From NCBI RefSeq assembly GCF_050948175.1, contig NC_135207.1:6661501-6725500 (forward strand): a stretch of DNA of 64,000 nt. Direction: 5' to 3'. A program made the position numbers and the translations under genes. The notes under the pieces were generated by a model, which had not been told where the DNA came from, made no database searches, and worked only from the letters and a program-made list of their open reading frames with translations. This document shows positions 35,771 to 48,488 of this stretch, piece by piece; the first letter of the stretch is position 1, and the number at the start of each line of letters is the position of its first letter. Source of the DNA: Xylocopa sonorina. Its lineage: Eukaryota; Arthropoda; Insecta; Hymenoptera; Apidae.

Positions 35771-35867
35771 TCAGTCAGCTGACCTGTCTTGTGATAGCAG
35801 CAAGGCTAGACTGTGTAGCTTGACTCGCTGTTGTAAGCTGATCTTGTTTCGATACGTTTCACACCTC
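35771..35867 (+). promoter_or_regulatory. Candidate initiator and 5'UTR exon of V-ATPase subunit A
   Basis: An arthropod initiator TCAGT (35771-35775) overlaps the perfect palindrome GTCAGCTGAC (35774-35783). The following about 95 bases end at a GTAAGT donor (35868), which could splice to the TTTTCAG acceptor before 36527, 34 bases ahead of the start codon. Inferred from motifs. Confidence 0.4.
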
Positions 35868-36257
35868 GTAAGTCCCTTACTATCATTTATTTCGCTTACC
35901 ATACATTACCATGTTACGCTTTAATTCATTATATAGCTGGTAGAATTATAACGATTCCATACTGTATAGACGATATCAGAGATTTTCGCGAAAAAGACTG
36001 CCGCTTATAGTATCGATCGTGCCAGTTTGAATGCGCCATCGTTTTACGATCGCCTCCGAAACGAGAGAGTTTTTCTCTTGTCTTTTAATCGTTCTAATCT
36101 GCGATCAGACGGCCGTTCAGGGATTTCGTACAGACTTACACGGAGAACGGCTAGATCCGTTCAATTATCTCGAACCGATTCGATTCGATGTTCTGTGTTA
36201 AGCGAGCAGAAATCTCGCGGGCTTAAAGAGGGCTACGCCTACTTTTTAAATCAACTG

Positions 36258-36267
36258 TTCACGTGAA
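36258..36267. promoter_or_regulatory. Palindromic E-box TTCACGTGAA in the V-ATPase A 5' intron
   Basis: The 8-base core TCACGTGA is the type bound by MITF/TFEB-class and USF factors. MITF-class factors are known regulators of V-ATPase genes. Similar sites occur elsewhere in the window, so this is only suggestive. Confidence 0.3.
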
Positions 36268-36337
36268 ATTCTACGATGAATGGATGCGTTCGTCCGATTA
36301 ACTTGGATTATTCCTTTTTGCTTCTGATTCCATCATC

Positions 36338-36341
36338 ATTA

Positions 36342-36404
<63 letters not shown>
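36338..36404. repeat. (ATT)n microsatellite
   Basis: About 20 ATT units in the presumed 5'UTR intron of V-ATPase A. Confidence 0.9.
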
Positions 36405-36560
36405 GTATATAGAATTTCGTCTTTACACTACGGTTTACGCAGTAGTACTTTCGTAAAATCTAATAATTTCATTAAATTTCATTTCTCGCCATCTAAATAG
36501 TAATTCAGAATATGAAATATTTTCAGCTATTCGTTCGTCTCTTTTGAGTAACAATTCACA

Positions 36561-39368
36561 ATGACAAGTCGTGGGTTGCCAAAAATTGGAAATGAGGAGA
36601 GGGAGACCAAGTTCGGTTATGTATATGCCGTATCTGGTCCTGGTTAGTATATAACGCTTACATTTCTATTCGTATTATAAAAGCGTTCTCCCTTCCCTTC
36701 CAAATGTTTGCTTTTTATTTTTATTTTTTTTTTTTTTTTTTTCATAGTGGTCACCGCTGAGAAAATGTCAGGATCCGCCATGTACGAGCTAGTTAGAGTA
36801 GGATACTATGAACTGGTAGGAGAAATCATTCGTTTGGAAGGTGACATGGCCACTATCCAGGTAATTGAAATTTATCAAATATTTATAAACATAATCTATA
36901 TATAAATTATGCTACAGAACTTATTTTTTTGGAAAATTCAGAATACCTTCTCAATATATTTCTCATCGAACTCTTTGTAGGTATACGAAGAAACCACCGG
37001 TGTAACCGTAGGTGATCCCGTCCTACGTACTGGCAAACCATTGTCGGTAGAACTTGGACCTGGTATCCTTGGCAGTATTTTCGATGGTATTCAGAGACCA
37101 TTGAAGGATATTAACGAGCTCACAAACTCTATTTACATTCCAAAGGGTATTAATGTGCCTGCGCTCTCAAGAACTGCTGTTTGGGAATTTAATCCATCAA
37201 ATATTAAAAATGGTAGCCATATAACAGGTGGAGATCTGTTTGGTGTGGTTTATGAGAACACATTAGTAAAGCACAAAATGATTTTACCTCCCAAAAGTAA
37301 GGGTACCGTTACTTACGTTGCACCAGCTGGCAACTATACGGTTAACGTAAGTTATACATCGCATATATGAGCAATGTAATTACGCTGATAATATCCTCTG
37401 ATGTACTTTACAGGATGTTGTTCTGGAAACAGAATTTGATGGAGAGAGACACAAGTATACTATGCTTCAGGTATACAAAAAATTTGTCGTTTATTCGTTT
37501 ATTCTCATTTTTTATTGAAATCCAATCTTGAAAGCTTTAAAATCAATTTTATGCAGATATGGCCCGTACGTCAACCTCGTCCAGTTACGGAAAAGTTACC
37601 AGCTAATCATCCTTTGCTTACTGGCCAACGAGTTTTAGACTCACTTTTCCCGTAAGGATTCAACCATTTTCTTTTATATGCAGCGATATTCGTTCAGCGA
37701 GCGATACAAATACAATGTAAATAAAATTGTAGATGCGTTCAAGGTGGTACCACTGCAATACCCGGTGCCTTCGGTTGCGGTAAAACTGTCATTTCGCAAG
37801 CTTTGTCAAAGTATTCGAACTCCGATGTTATCATCTACGTCGGTTGCGGTGAACGTGGTAACGAAATGTCTGAAGTGCTGCGAGACTTTCCTAAATTGAC
37901 AGTGGAGATCGAAGGTGTCACCGAGTCTATCATGAAGCGTACCGCGTTGGTCGCTAATACTTCAAACATGCCTGTGGCTGCTCGCGAAGCATCTATTTAC
38001 ACAGGTAACAAGATATTTACGCAGAAGGAAACATACTGATCGATAGAAGAAAGACATTAAAACTAAATTCTATGATAGTCTAATTTGCATAAAAATATAC
38101 GTATATATTAAATATTTCAGGTATTACTCTGTCAGAATACTTCAGAGATATGGGTTACAACGTGTCCATGATGGCTGACTCAACATCTCGTTGGGCAGAA
38201 GCTCTTCGTGAAATTTCTGGACGATTGGCTGAAATGCCTGCTGATTCCGGTTATCCGGCCTATCTTGGTGCTCGTTTGGCTAGCTTCTATGAACGTGCAG
38301 GAAGGTAATTCCTATTTTTTATCCAGTAGAACTATAATAATTATAATAAAATTAATCACAGCCGACTGCGTTCTAAAACTAAAATTGATATCGCTTACAG
38401 AGTGAAATGCTTGGGTAATCCTGACCGTGAGGGCTCTGTCAGTATAGTAGGCGCTGTATCACCGCCAGGTGGTGACTTTTCTGATCCTGTTACCAGCGCA
38501 ACCCTTGGTATCGTGCAGGTATACTAATACGATTAGTATACGATTAGTATAGTAGTTATGCGGACAATGTATTTTGATTAGATCAAATGACATCATTTTA
38601 TTTCTTTTCTCTTCCCGTAGGTATTTTGGGGTCTTGACAAGAAATTGGCACAGCGCAAACACTTTCCATCCATTAATTGGCTTATCTCGTACAGTAAATA
38701 TCTTCGCGCTCTAGATGATTTCTATGACAAGAATTTCCCAGAATTTGTTCCATTGAGAACAAAAGTGAAGGAGATCCTGCAAGAAGAAGAGGATCTCTCA
38801 GAAATTGTACAATTAGTCGGTAAAGCTTCTCTTGCCGAAACTGACAAGATTACTCTGGAAGTCGCGAAACTTCTGAAAGATGATTTTTTGCAACAAAACA
38901 GGTACAAAAATCTGACAAAAATACTCCTCTCCAAAAAGTACATCGAAAGTCAATTTCCTATTCTCTTTTATCATACAGTTATTCACCGTACGACCGCTTC
39001 TGTCCGTTCTACAAAACTGTTGGAATGTTGCGAAACATGATCGCATTCTACGATATGGCGAGGCACGCAGTCGAGTCTACTGCACAATCGGACAATAAAA
39101 TAACGTGGAACGTTATTAGGGATAGCATGTACAATATTCTCTACCAATTGAGTTCTATGAAGTTCAAGGTAAAATATTTCACGCTAGGATAATCCTAATT
39201 CATATAAATGAATCATGCGTTTTAAACACAATCACGATTATATATGTTTCTTTTCTTTTTCATTCGCGTTTTAAGGATCCAGTGCAAGACGGTGAAGCAA
39301 AAATCAGAGCTGATTTTGATCAGTTACACGAGGATATTCAACAGGCATTTAGAAATTTAGAAGATTAA
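36561..39368 (+). CDS. Vha68-2: V-type proton ATPase catalytic subunit A
   Basis: ATP-hydrolysing subunit of the V1 sector, which drives proton pumping into endosomes, lysosomes and across epithelia. Eleven coding exons: 36561-36642, 36748-36860, 36981-37346, 37414-37470, 37557-37651, 37733-38004, 38121-38304, 38401-38518, 38621-38901, 38979-39168, 39276-39368. They give 616 residues, the usual length. Landmarks in order: GYVYAVSGPVV at the N-terminal beta barrel, the insertion domain with VTYVAPAGNY, the Walker A loop GAFGCGKT (about residues 249-256), YVGCGERGNEM, MADSTSRWAEALREISGRLA and PPGGDFSDPVTSATL. The end is DIQQAFRNLED. No residue looks missing. Symbol by analogy with Drosophila, where paralogues exist. 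No second copy is in this window. Confidence 0.97.
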
Positions 39369-40814
39369 TTATCAGAAAGTATCATACTAACAAACACATG
39401 AGTTCTCTACATTCAGGAACCTTATGCTGGTCATTTAAGGATGTCCTGGATCCTATCGAAGAGAAATATAACAATTACATTCGTATCACGTATCGCACAT
39501 TAAACTGTTATATTCATTTTCAATAATTACGAAAAAAGTGTATATATATCTATATACATATATATAAAAAAGAAACAGGAGAGTTATAAATATAGAAATC
39601 TTCTATAATTTTATGTGTATTAATCTAGCGTGTAAACAGACCTCCGGTTATACGTGGGGGGGGGGGGGGGGGCTATGAGTGAAACAATAAAGTTATAGGA
39701 CGTCCTTAAATGCATTTCCAGCTTCTACATGTAAAAATATGGATATATTAAGTGATATAACAAAGTTACTTTAAATCTTTCAAAAGAAGTTATATGTAAT
39801 TAGTAGACTGTGGACTGCTACCTGTACATACATTTATAAAAAGATACCAAATGCACATAACGCATAAAAGTATTCAAAGTAAAGTAATCCAAAGTCTCAG
39901 ATACGTAATACGTAAAGTGCGTGTGTGTGCAAGCCATTTCAAACTATAGGAATCGATACTTTTTAAATTATACAAACTTCTTATGCTATCCCTAAACTAA
40001 ATTTAGATTTTCTGCGGGCCCAAATATTTACTGTTACTGTCTTTTTTACAATTTCTGGCTGCCAGACAAATTGTTTCATTAGTGATATTTCCATTTGAAG
40101 CTTATCAGCATACAGACTAGGTTCTCCCATCCATGTTATTGTACGTATTTACAAAATGAAACATTTCTATTCAAGTTCCATCTTGTCCACAGTCTAGTAA
40201 TTAGTTCGAATGATGGTTGGTAAGAGAGATGTCTGCTGTTCAGCAAATCCTAACGTTTGATTATTTCATCCGCAGAAAATATAATTCACTTATGAAAGGA
40301 TTTTTATGTGCAGCTACTTTTGTACGTATGTCAAATGAGAGTAAAAGGCATCGTAAGAAGCTTTCCATTCATCCGTAAGTGTTGTTTCCTCAAGAAAAAT
40401 AAATATATATGATTACTTCGTATATTCTGTTTACAAAGGAATGGAAAACTTCAATTGAAGAGTATTAAATATTGTATTATATTAATGTATTACGTATACG
40501 TGTTATAAGTAACGAACGCAAACGTTACATAAAAGTAGATGTTATTTTAAACGTTGAAACCGTTGATATATATGGTTGATATCTGAAAGTTTAAATGAAA
40601 AGGAAAAGTGTCAAAATGTTAAAACTGTTGCGATGCGAAGATCTTTGATAGTTGAAATAAAAAAGAAAGTATAAAGATATATGCATCGCAAACAGTGTTC
40701 CAATAACTTCGACATTTCCATTGTATCATATGTAAAAAAAAAGAAAAAAAAACCGAATAAACACTATGCATAAAAAGATTAAATCATTTTCAATCTCTTT
40801 TGATAAATTTTGTT

Positions 40815-40815
<1 letters not shown>
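39369..40815. other. V-ATPase A 3'UTR and spacer with minus-strand exon-like islands
   Basis: AATAAA at 39686-39691 is the likely V-ATPase poly(A) signal, 318 bases past the stop and just after a 17-base G run (39656-39672). On the minus strand, open islands with splice-like borders lie at 40388-40326, 40249-40136 and 40142-39981. Adjacent ones are in different frames and none fits a known family, so no gene is called. Confidence 0.4.
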
Positions 40816-40891
<76 letters not shown>

Positions 40892-40892
40892 C

Positions 40893-40930
<38 letters not shown>
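40816..40930. repeat. (TAA)n microsatellite, 115 bases
   Basis: About 38 TAA units with one interruption near 40891. Confidence 0.95.
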
Positions 40931-40938
<8 letters not shown>

Positions 40939-40979
40939 AATATAACAATAACCTTCGCGGTATTTACATCAACGATATA

Positions 40980-41039
40980 TTACAAACCAGTATCTAGTTT
41001 CTTCGCATACTCTAGCGCGTTTTGACCACGTTCGGAATC
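40980..41039 (-). other. Candidate terminal exon of an unassigned gene
   Basis: A pyrimidine-rich acceptor (TTTTTTTCAAATTCAG) is followed by 19 codons and TAA encoding DSERGQNALEYAKKLDTGL. The composition stands out against AT-rich surroundings and resembles the end of an ankyrin-type or helical protein. Its phase 0 is compatible with USF exons 3 and 4 upstream, so an alternative USF ending is possible. No other exons of a separate gene were found. Confidence 0.3.
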
Positions 41040-42381
41040 CTGAATTTGAAAAAAATATGTTTATTGCTATATGCGTACGTATATGCATATGTACACACAC
41101 GTGTATATATACATATATAAATATACATACACATTAATACGTGTACGATTACTCTATTTTACATTCTCAGTCCCTAAATCGTTCCTTCCTTTATTTACGA
41201 AGTACCTACTCTACACTCAGTGAAAACAGTAATAAAAATAAAAAATATGTAACGATCTCTGTTAAAGATTCAATCGTCATATTTTGCATCGCAATTTTCT
41301 CGCTTCCTTTTTTTGCTCTTTTAAATTAATGCTCTTTGACTATACATACTCTGGAATTGCGTATCCGGAAGTTCCAAATCGTTTGTTCAATATTCACAGC
41401 CCTGACTCGTTCTACGTACACGAGGTAATTCAATCCAATACACATACATACATAGAAATAATAATCTTTTTACCTTCTTGCCATAGGTCCTATAAGGAAT
41501 AGTCGCAACTTCAATTTTCGCAACAACATTATTCAATTATCAACAATTGTCCGTAGTATACAGGATATTCCACATTTTTCTAACCACATTTTCTATATAT
41601 AATAATATACTCTACAAGTATAAGTAATAAAATAAAATATGTTATATAAATACAAGTTGTTTAAAACTTTTTAAAAATATTTTAACAAAAGCACGAAGTA
41701 TAAAAGAAACAAAATCAGATTTCCGATTGCTATGATTTAAAACACGAATAAGTTAATAATCAACATAATAATTACTTTTACAAAGTTCATTTTCGTCTCG
41801 TTTGTTCAATATTCAATGATCACTACTACATCACGCGTATCGATTGTTGTTTAATGGATTTTTAAAAAAATATTCTTATTTTTTAGCATGATACTCACAA
41901 AACTATTTTCCTTCGTATCGCGTACTTTAGTTACAACCTTTTAATGCAGTTTCAAATCATTTATGTTTGCACAAGATTTTTTTTTTTTCTCTCATCCTCG
42001 TAAAACAAACTGACAAACATAAGTAAAAAAAATCCTAGAACATCCTATACATCATCAAATTATTACCATATATCTTTAATGAGCATTGAAAAGCAGAGTA
42101 ATTTTTAGCATAAACGAGTGACGCCGTGTGTTCATGTCGCATTATTTAAAGGAATTGATCGGCGACGTAAAAATCTACGCGTGTATCGTGTTAGTTATGA
42201 CCATACCACTAGGACCGTGCGATATACTTTAAAGAAGATAATTTCAGTATGACGAAATTTGATGTGGCTCCCGTGAAACAACAAAATTATAAGAGTAAAT
42301 ACTTCTCATGACCCTTAAAACAGGCCGTATGCCCTAATATTTACAAAAAAATAAGCACTGTATTACACACTAACAACCCCT
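41040..42381 (-). other. USF 3'UTR and spacer
   Basis: AT-rich. A short plus-strand open segment at 41329-41424 (MLFDYTYSGIAYPEVP then a GTAATT donor) looks exon-like but has no partner exon. Otherwise nothing supported. Confidence 0.4.
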
Positions 42382-43936
42382 TTAAGGACTCAAGTGAACG
42401 ACGTCCGTATTCGTTCCCGTGGAGGATGAGATTTGTGACCTGAGCTGAAGATTCTCGCGTTTCAGCTGCGTTACGAGCTGTTTCAATGCAGTTATTTCTT
42501 GCCGTAGTTTCTCATTATCGCGCAAACATTGACCCAATCCTTGATTGGCTGCTCTCAACTCCGTTATATATTCACAGGCCTTTGATAAAATTCCTCCTTT
42601 GCTCTGGACAAAACAATCCATAAAAAGAAAGAAAGAAAGAAAAAAAAAAAAAGGAAAGAAATTAGCAAAAACCGCTTCAAACAACCTCATTAAACTATAT
42701 ATTACTTATTCATCAGAAAGCGCACGTTGCTTGCACTTATAATTTTTACACGATACTGTATAGCTTCAATTTAGTACCTGTGTTTCGTAATTTGCTTTCC
42801 CTTCACTGCTGCCGCTACCATTACCGTTTGTGCCCGTATTGCACTCAGGAATAATTTTCCCCAATTTCGCAATCCAGTTATTGATTTTGTCTCTTCGTCT
42901 GCGTTCAACTTCATTATGGGTGGCTCTCCTCCTGTCGTCTCTCTAAAATATATAATAAAAGTAAAACAAAGATAAAGAGGGCATACACTTTAAGAGAAAG
43001 CAAAGAGTTTACTTTTTTTAACACGGTAGTACAATTTCTTGGTGTTTCTATTTGCAACGTGGTGGTCCTGGGAACTAACGATCTGGAGGTTTGCGCTGTG
43101 TTGAAAACATCATTAGCATTTCCAATAACATAAAACTGGCCATTTATCGGGGACGTTAGGACCTGTACAGTATTATTTCCTGGTTGGGTAACCGGCAGTT
43201 CTATTTCATTGCCAGCAGCAGAACCATTCACTTGGACTACTCTATACGCGAGTGTTTCTTGGTAACGCATTCCATCTTCTCCGACAGTTTCTCCTGTAAA
43301 AAGTTCACAGTTTGAAAACGAAAAATCTCAGACATGACATTCGTCGAGTTTTTCGCGTGGCTTTTCGATATGCTGCTAAAATCGAAAGCAAAGTGCCCAC
43401 TTTTTCTCTTTTTTGCCGTACAAAAGAATCACTCTATTTTTAGCGAATCCTCTATATTCTCAGAGAAGCCAGTATACATTAATTTTGTACGGAAGATTTA
43501 GAAAAAAATCAATACTACCATCCATTTCCATTTATATTATATTACTCTAATATTTCCATTCCTGTTTCCAGCTAAACAATTCTCGCACAATAATGACACA
43601 CAGGTATATTTATTTACCTTCGCAGTCGACGATTTCCGCCTCCTCAATAACAATACCCGTGCCACCGTCATCCTTCGCGTTAACAGCGCTGTAAAACAAG
43701 CGTAGGTACCGTTGAAGAATGGATATGCAACATATCTATAGAGTTACGTCTATGCCTATTACTTCCACGACCGTTGTCCTAAGTCTTGTAAGTGCGCACT
43801 GTGCACTACGTGATGACCTTGAGGAGACCTCGAGCGAAACAGGAGGGATAGGTGTTCGCATTATCGGCCAGTCGATATTTAACATAAACACTACCTGACA
43901 TCCTGCTGTTCGAGGTGCTGCTCCAATATATCCATT
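42382..43936 (-). CDS. Usf: Upstream stimulatory factor, bHLH-leucine zipper
   Basis: Transcription factor that binds CACGTG E-boxes as a dimer. Exons: about 43936-43896, 43688-43618, 43293-43013, 42942-42778, 42603-42382, giving 259 residues. The N-terminal activation region begins MDILEQHLEQQDV. A USF-specific stretch (SPINGQFYVIGNANDVF) precedes the basic helix RATHNEVERRRRDKINNWI (exon 4, from about residue 132). A Gly/Ser/Asn-rich loop, helix 2 (GGILSKACEYITELR) and a leucine zipper (NEKLRQEITALKQLVTQLKR) follow. A perfect CACGTG site lies about 37 bases upstream of the start codon. The gene is head to head with UBFD1, about 940 bases apart. Confidence 0.95.
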
Positions 43937-43971
43937 TTTTTTCTACCAAAAACGTTTGAATTTGTCAAAAT

Positions 43972-43979
43972 TCACGTGA
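43972..43979. promoter_or_regulatory. E-box TCACGTGA just upstream of the USF start
   Basis: A palindromic CACGTG core, the consensus site of USF itself, placed in the 5'UTR or proximal promoter of the Usf gene. Suggests autoregulation. One-base uncertainty in position. Confidence 0.4.
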
Positions 43980-44227
43980 GCTGGTCACGGGACACGGCAA
44001 CGAGGTCATGTGGTGCACAAGATGGCGATTACTGATTACAGTGCCACCTTACGATATCTGAGATTACGATTTTTCGAGTCTACCAATTGCTGGTAATTAT
44101 AATTACAAATATCAATATACAACTGCGGACTAATCGCTTTGTCTATAACAAATATTCAAATTGGGGATTTCAAATTGAATTAATTCTCTTTTAATATTAA
44201 TTCTAAAATAAATATGAAACGTATACC

Positions 44228-44259
<32 letters not shown>

Positions 44260-44521
44260 GTATTTAATAAAATTTCCAATAAGAACACATACGTACCTTA
44301 TTTATTTCTATAAAAGAATTATCCAACTATTTATTACCTTACGTTACACGCATATGTAATATAGAATAATTTAAATGTATTTCTGAGTATACATATACAT
44401 ATATATACATATATATATATATAGTTCAACGAAGGGATCATAAGCGATTTTTATATTTTAATTAATATAATCATATTCAATTGTTAATCGTAATGTAAAA
44501 AGAATAAATAACGCACACACG

Positions 44522-44566
<45 letters not shown>

Positions 44567-44878
44567 TGCTGATTAAATTGAAAATAAACTAATATATATG
44601 AAACAGTGTTTTGAAAGTTTGATTCCTAGCCGAAATAACAAAATCATAACGAATACTTGTTGTTTGTCATATTACGAGTATAGATACGATACTGCAGAGG
44701 TCTTGGACGAACGAATCTTTTTGTTCATCTAAATTTAGATGAAAGAAGTAGTTTCGTTATATTTTTCGAACATATTTGAAAATTTGAAAGTCATTCCAAG
44801 GATCGCTGTAAATACGAATAGCAGGAACTACAACGAATCCTGCAATAGTTTTGATTGGTCAACGAAATACAGTTCATC
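43980..44878. other. USF/UBFD1 divergent spacer
   Basis: AT-rich, with (ATT)n at about 44230-44257, (CA)n at 44514-44538 and (AT)n at 44538-44567. Probably carries a shared or paired promoter for the two divergent genes. Confidence 0.5.
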
Positions 44879-46717
44879 ATGGAGTACGTCGGTACGTACT
44901 AATTTGACGATTTTTCGTGCTTTTTACCAGCAATTATTAACCAATAAATACCTTTTATTACAATCTACTGTATTCCCTATCGTTTATTTTTAATAGAAAT
45001 AATATCCATTTCTCGAGAAAATATTGTCGTGAATTATTACAGTCTGCAGTAGTACGTAACGAATTAATTTCGTGGAAACAATCGTTATTTTTGCTATAAT
45101 TCTGGATATATTTGTTTTTCATTTATTTCGAAACTGATGCAGCATTTAATATTTCGAAATTTTATCAACAAACTGCACTTTTCTCTATCTCTTCGGAGAT
45201 ACGTGTCATTTAAAACCTAACCTTGTTAGAAGCAAAACCTTCCCTTTTTTACATATTTTACAAAGAAAAATAAAAATTAAATAAATTACGATATTTACGG
45301 TATTACATGTAAAATAATTACCTGAATATGCAATTAAGTTTATTATATTTTATAGATACTGCGAAAAGTGAAAGCAACGACAACTCTTGTAACTCGACCC
45401 ACTGTGGTGAATTAGTATCGAACACAAATTCTAATGAAAATTCATCGATAGTAATAAATGATTCGACGCTGAAGCATCAGATAGAAGACATACCTGAAGG
45501 AGATAACAACATTGCAACTACCTCTCAAGATCCACCCCAAGAGAATATAGACTTTAAAGTGATTTATAATAAGCAAAGAATTAATGTAAACTTCCCACTC
45601 GATGGCACAGTGGCGGAATTAAAAGCTCATCTACAAAATATCATATCTGTGCCACAGGCTATGCAAAAGGTTATGATCAAAGGACTAGCCAAAGATGAGA
45701 AAACACTGAGAAGTTTAGGTGTTACGAAAGGTAATTTTTATAGTATTTTTGGTATTTTTATATAATGAAATCGTTATGCTATTCTCTCCATTCCAGTTTC
45801 TAATCGATTCGGATTTAACTAACTAGATTAACCGGCGATAAAATCGATCGACTGAAATTTTCACAATTATTGGGATAATCTGCATATTACCTATTTTAGT
45901 TGTATGCAAACCTGTCGATGGCATAATGAAATGTTCATGTTTGACTGATTTCGCGTTGTTTCGTCAGGTGCCAAAGTTATGGTAGTGGGCTCAAAACTAG
46001 ACGATGTATTAGCCATTTCAATCCCGACAAAACAGGATCTGTCAGATGAAGCTGCTTCCACTGCAAGCAAAGAACCTTTGTCTCAGCAAAAGATGCACAG
46101 AAAAGTGTTAGATAAAGGTATGCCGGAAGATGTGATGCCTGGTATATTAGATAGTAAGGTATGATTTATTTCATGTTTGTTCAAGCAATAATTTAATTAC
46201 ACGCGACGTACTAATTTAAATTAATTTCATTTCTAGGAACCATTGCCAGAATTTCCATTGGCTGGTATGCTAAATAAATCTGGTGGCAAAGTTAGATTAA
46301 CATTTAAATTGGAGCAAGATCAGCTTTGGATCGGTACAAAAGAGAGGACAGACAAAATACCTATGAACTCTATAAAAGGTGTACACAGTGAACCAATACA
46401 CGATCATCCAGAGTATCATATTATGGTTTGTAGAACATAAAACTGCTCTGGTCAGTTCTCATAGACAATCACTGCTGAGCCCTTACATCTGAAAAATCTC
46501 AATAATGATAACCCTGTAATGTTTTAATGGCTGATTAAGCCGAATATAAAATATTAGTATAATATAAAACGTATACGATCTATAGAAATATTTTCAAATA
46601 TTTTAGGCTATACAACTAGGCACAACAGAAGCTTCGAGATATTGGATATATTGGGTTCCTGCACAATACATATCGGCTATAAAAGACGCTATTCTCGGCA
46701 AGTGGTGCTACTTCTGA
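44879..46717 (+). CDS. Ubfd1: Ubiquitin domain-containing protein UBFD1
   Basis: Ubiquitin-like domain protein of 292 residues; the vertebrate homologue is linked to ubiquitin binding and NF-kappaB regulation. Exons: 44879-44891, 45356-45730, 45968-46158, 46237-46425, 46607-46717. The first exon holds only four codons plus one base (MEYV); its phase makes it the only start that joins the main frame. An acidic Asn/Ser-rich leader is followed by the ubiquitin-like fold (IDFKVIYNKQRINVNFPLDG to AKVMVVGSKLDDV). The conserved C-terminal domain follows: MHRKVLDKGMPEDVMPGI, GGKVRLTFKLEQDQLWIGTK and YWIYWVPAQYISAIKDAILG. Architecture and length agree with animal UBFD1. Confidence 0.93.
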
Positions 46718-46849
46718 TTGAACATTGATGGGAATTTCTGTCTCTTCGAAAGCAAAGCGTAATCAGGTGTAAGCATTGAATACAAACACGACTGTACTAG
46801 TCACACGTTTTTAACAGTAAGTAATAACTTATTTTGCGTTGGATAACTG

Positions 46850-46988
<139 letters not shown>

Positions 46989-46991
46989 TCT

Positions 46992-46997
46992 AATAAA
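46992..46997 (+). terminator. Candidate poly(A) signal of UBFD1
   Basis: AATAAA directly after the (AT)n run, 275 bases past the stop. Confidence 0.45.
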
Positions 46998-48488
46998 TGT
47001 ATTCTGTTAAGGAAATTTTTTTTTAGATGATTTTTGATTTTGTCGAAAATGATGACAGAGTTGTTTTTTTGTAAAAAAAAAAAAAAAAAAAAAACAAATG
47101 TATATTGCGATTTCTGGATTAATCAAATTTTTTAATATATCGAAGTAACACTGTAATTATATTATTAATTTCATTTAATTAGATCATACGTAAATTTGTA
47201 AATATAATAAGTTTTTTAATTCTTAGAAAAATACGTTTTTATGTTAAAAAGAAGTTTTATAAGAACAGGTTAAACAATTTTACCATTTCTGTTTATTTAA
47301 ATAGGAACGCTTAAGCCTTTTAAACAAAAGTGAAATTTTTGTAAAATTACATTTATAGGAGGAAGCGAAGAAAGAAGTTATGATGTTGCATTTACGATCT
47401 TTCGAAGTTCGTCGAGAAATTATTCAACTTTTTATATATACCGCTGTTTTACGATATTAAAAATAATAAATTAAAAATAGTTTAGGTATTCGAACGAATA
47501 ATCTCAAATTTTATTTTGATAATTACCATTTCAGTTTCAACAACAGTCTCTGAAACAACTCTTCTAAATGTTACGCTTTAAAATGAAATTTATTGCAAAT
47601 TAATTGAATTCACTTGCAAAAGTATTATATATATACATATATATATGAAATATGAAAGATTACGAATTACGAACTTCGTTCAAGTTGCAGTAAAGTAAGT
47701 TTAAGTTAACATCAGAAATATAGTCCGCGTTTTATACGAAAAAAATGCAATTTAGTACAATGATAAAGTTCGATTACGAATGAACGCGCTTGTCAAATTG
47801 AAATACGCTTGCCACGCGTTTAGACATTGGCCTATACATGTAAGATAAAAAATGTTGCTGAGAGGAAACGAACCAAATGTCTTGAAATCTCGTTCGTGCA
47901 TATTGGAATTCAAGTGGACTGTATATCTCGACGAGCGGAAGAATTAAATTACTGCATACAATTAGTATTAATAACTGCTGTAAACTATAGGTTTTATACT
48001 GTGTACAACCGAAGAAACGAGAACACAGAAAAACGACAAATCAAACTTGTATCTGCCGTTTGAAATATTTGCACATTCAAAATCTATTTCAATGTCCGTT
48101 TAAAAACAAGACTTGTACATCATGTTGTGTGATTTGATAAAAATAAACAAACTTTTAAGTCTTCTCTATTACACGCTGTTCTCCTTTCGTTAACTTGACC
48201 AATTCCTTTGTGAAAACAATGAAAACCGTAAAAAGTGTTAACGTTGAGTTTGTTGCCCGCATATAATTACGCCTACGCATCTCCACGCATTTGTTCGATA
48301 CGTCAGTACGGGAAGCTACCTATTAAGGTTTCTTAAAATTATTCCAAGTTAAATGTAACATTAGCCCGCAGTACCTTTCCTTAAACTTTGCACAGTAACA
48401 GTGCAAAACATATAAACTTTTATTTGTGCCGCAATCGATCAGGTTTCGGTGAAACGTGTGTGTGTGTGTGTGTGTTTGTGTAAGTGGT
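46998..48488. other. AT-rich spacer
   Basis: No supported gene. Includes a 22-base A run near 47073 and a short (TG)n at 48458-48475. A 78-codon plus-strand frame at 47827-48063 lacks splice signals or recognisable motifs. Confidence 0.4.
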
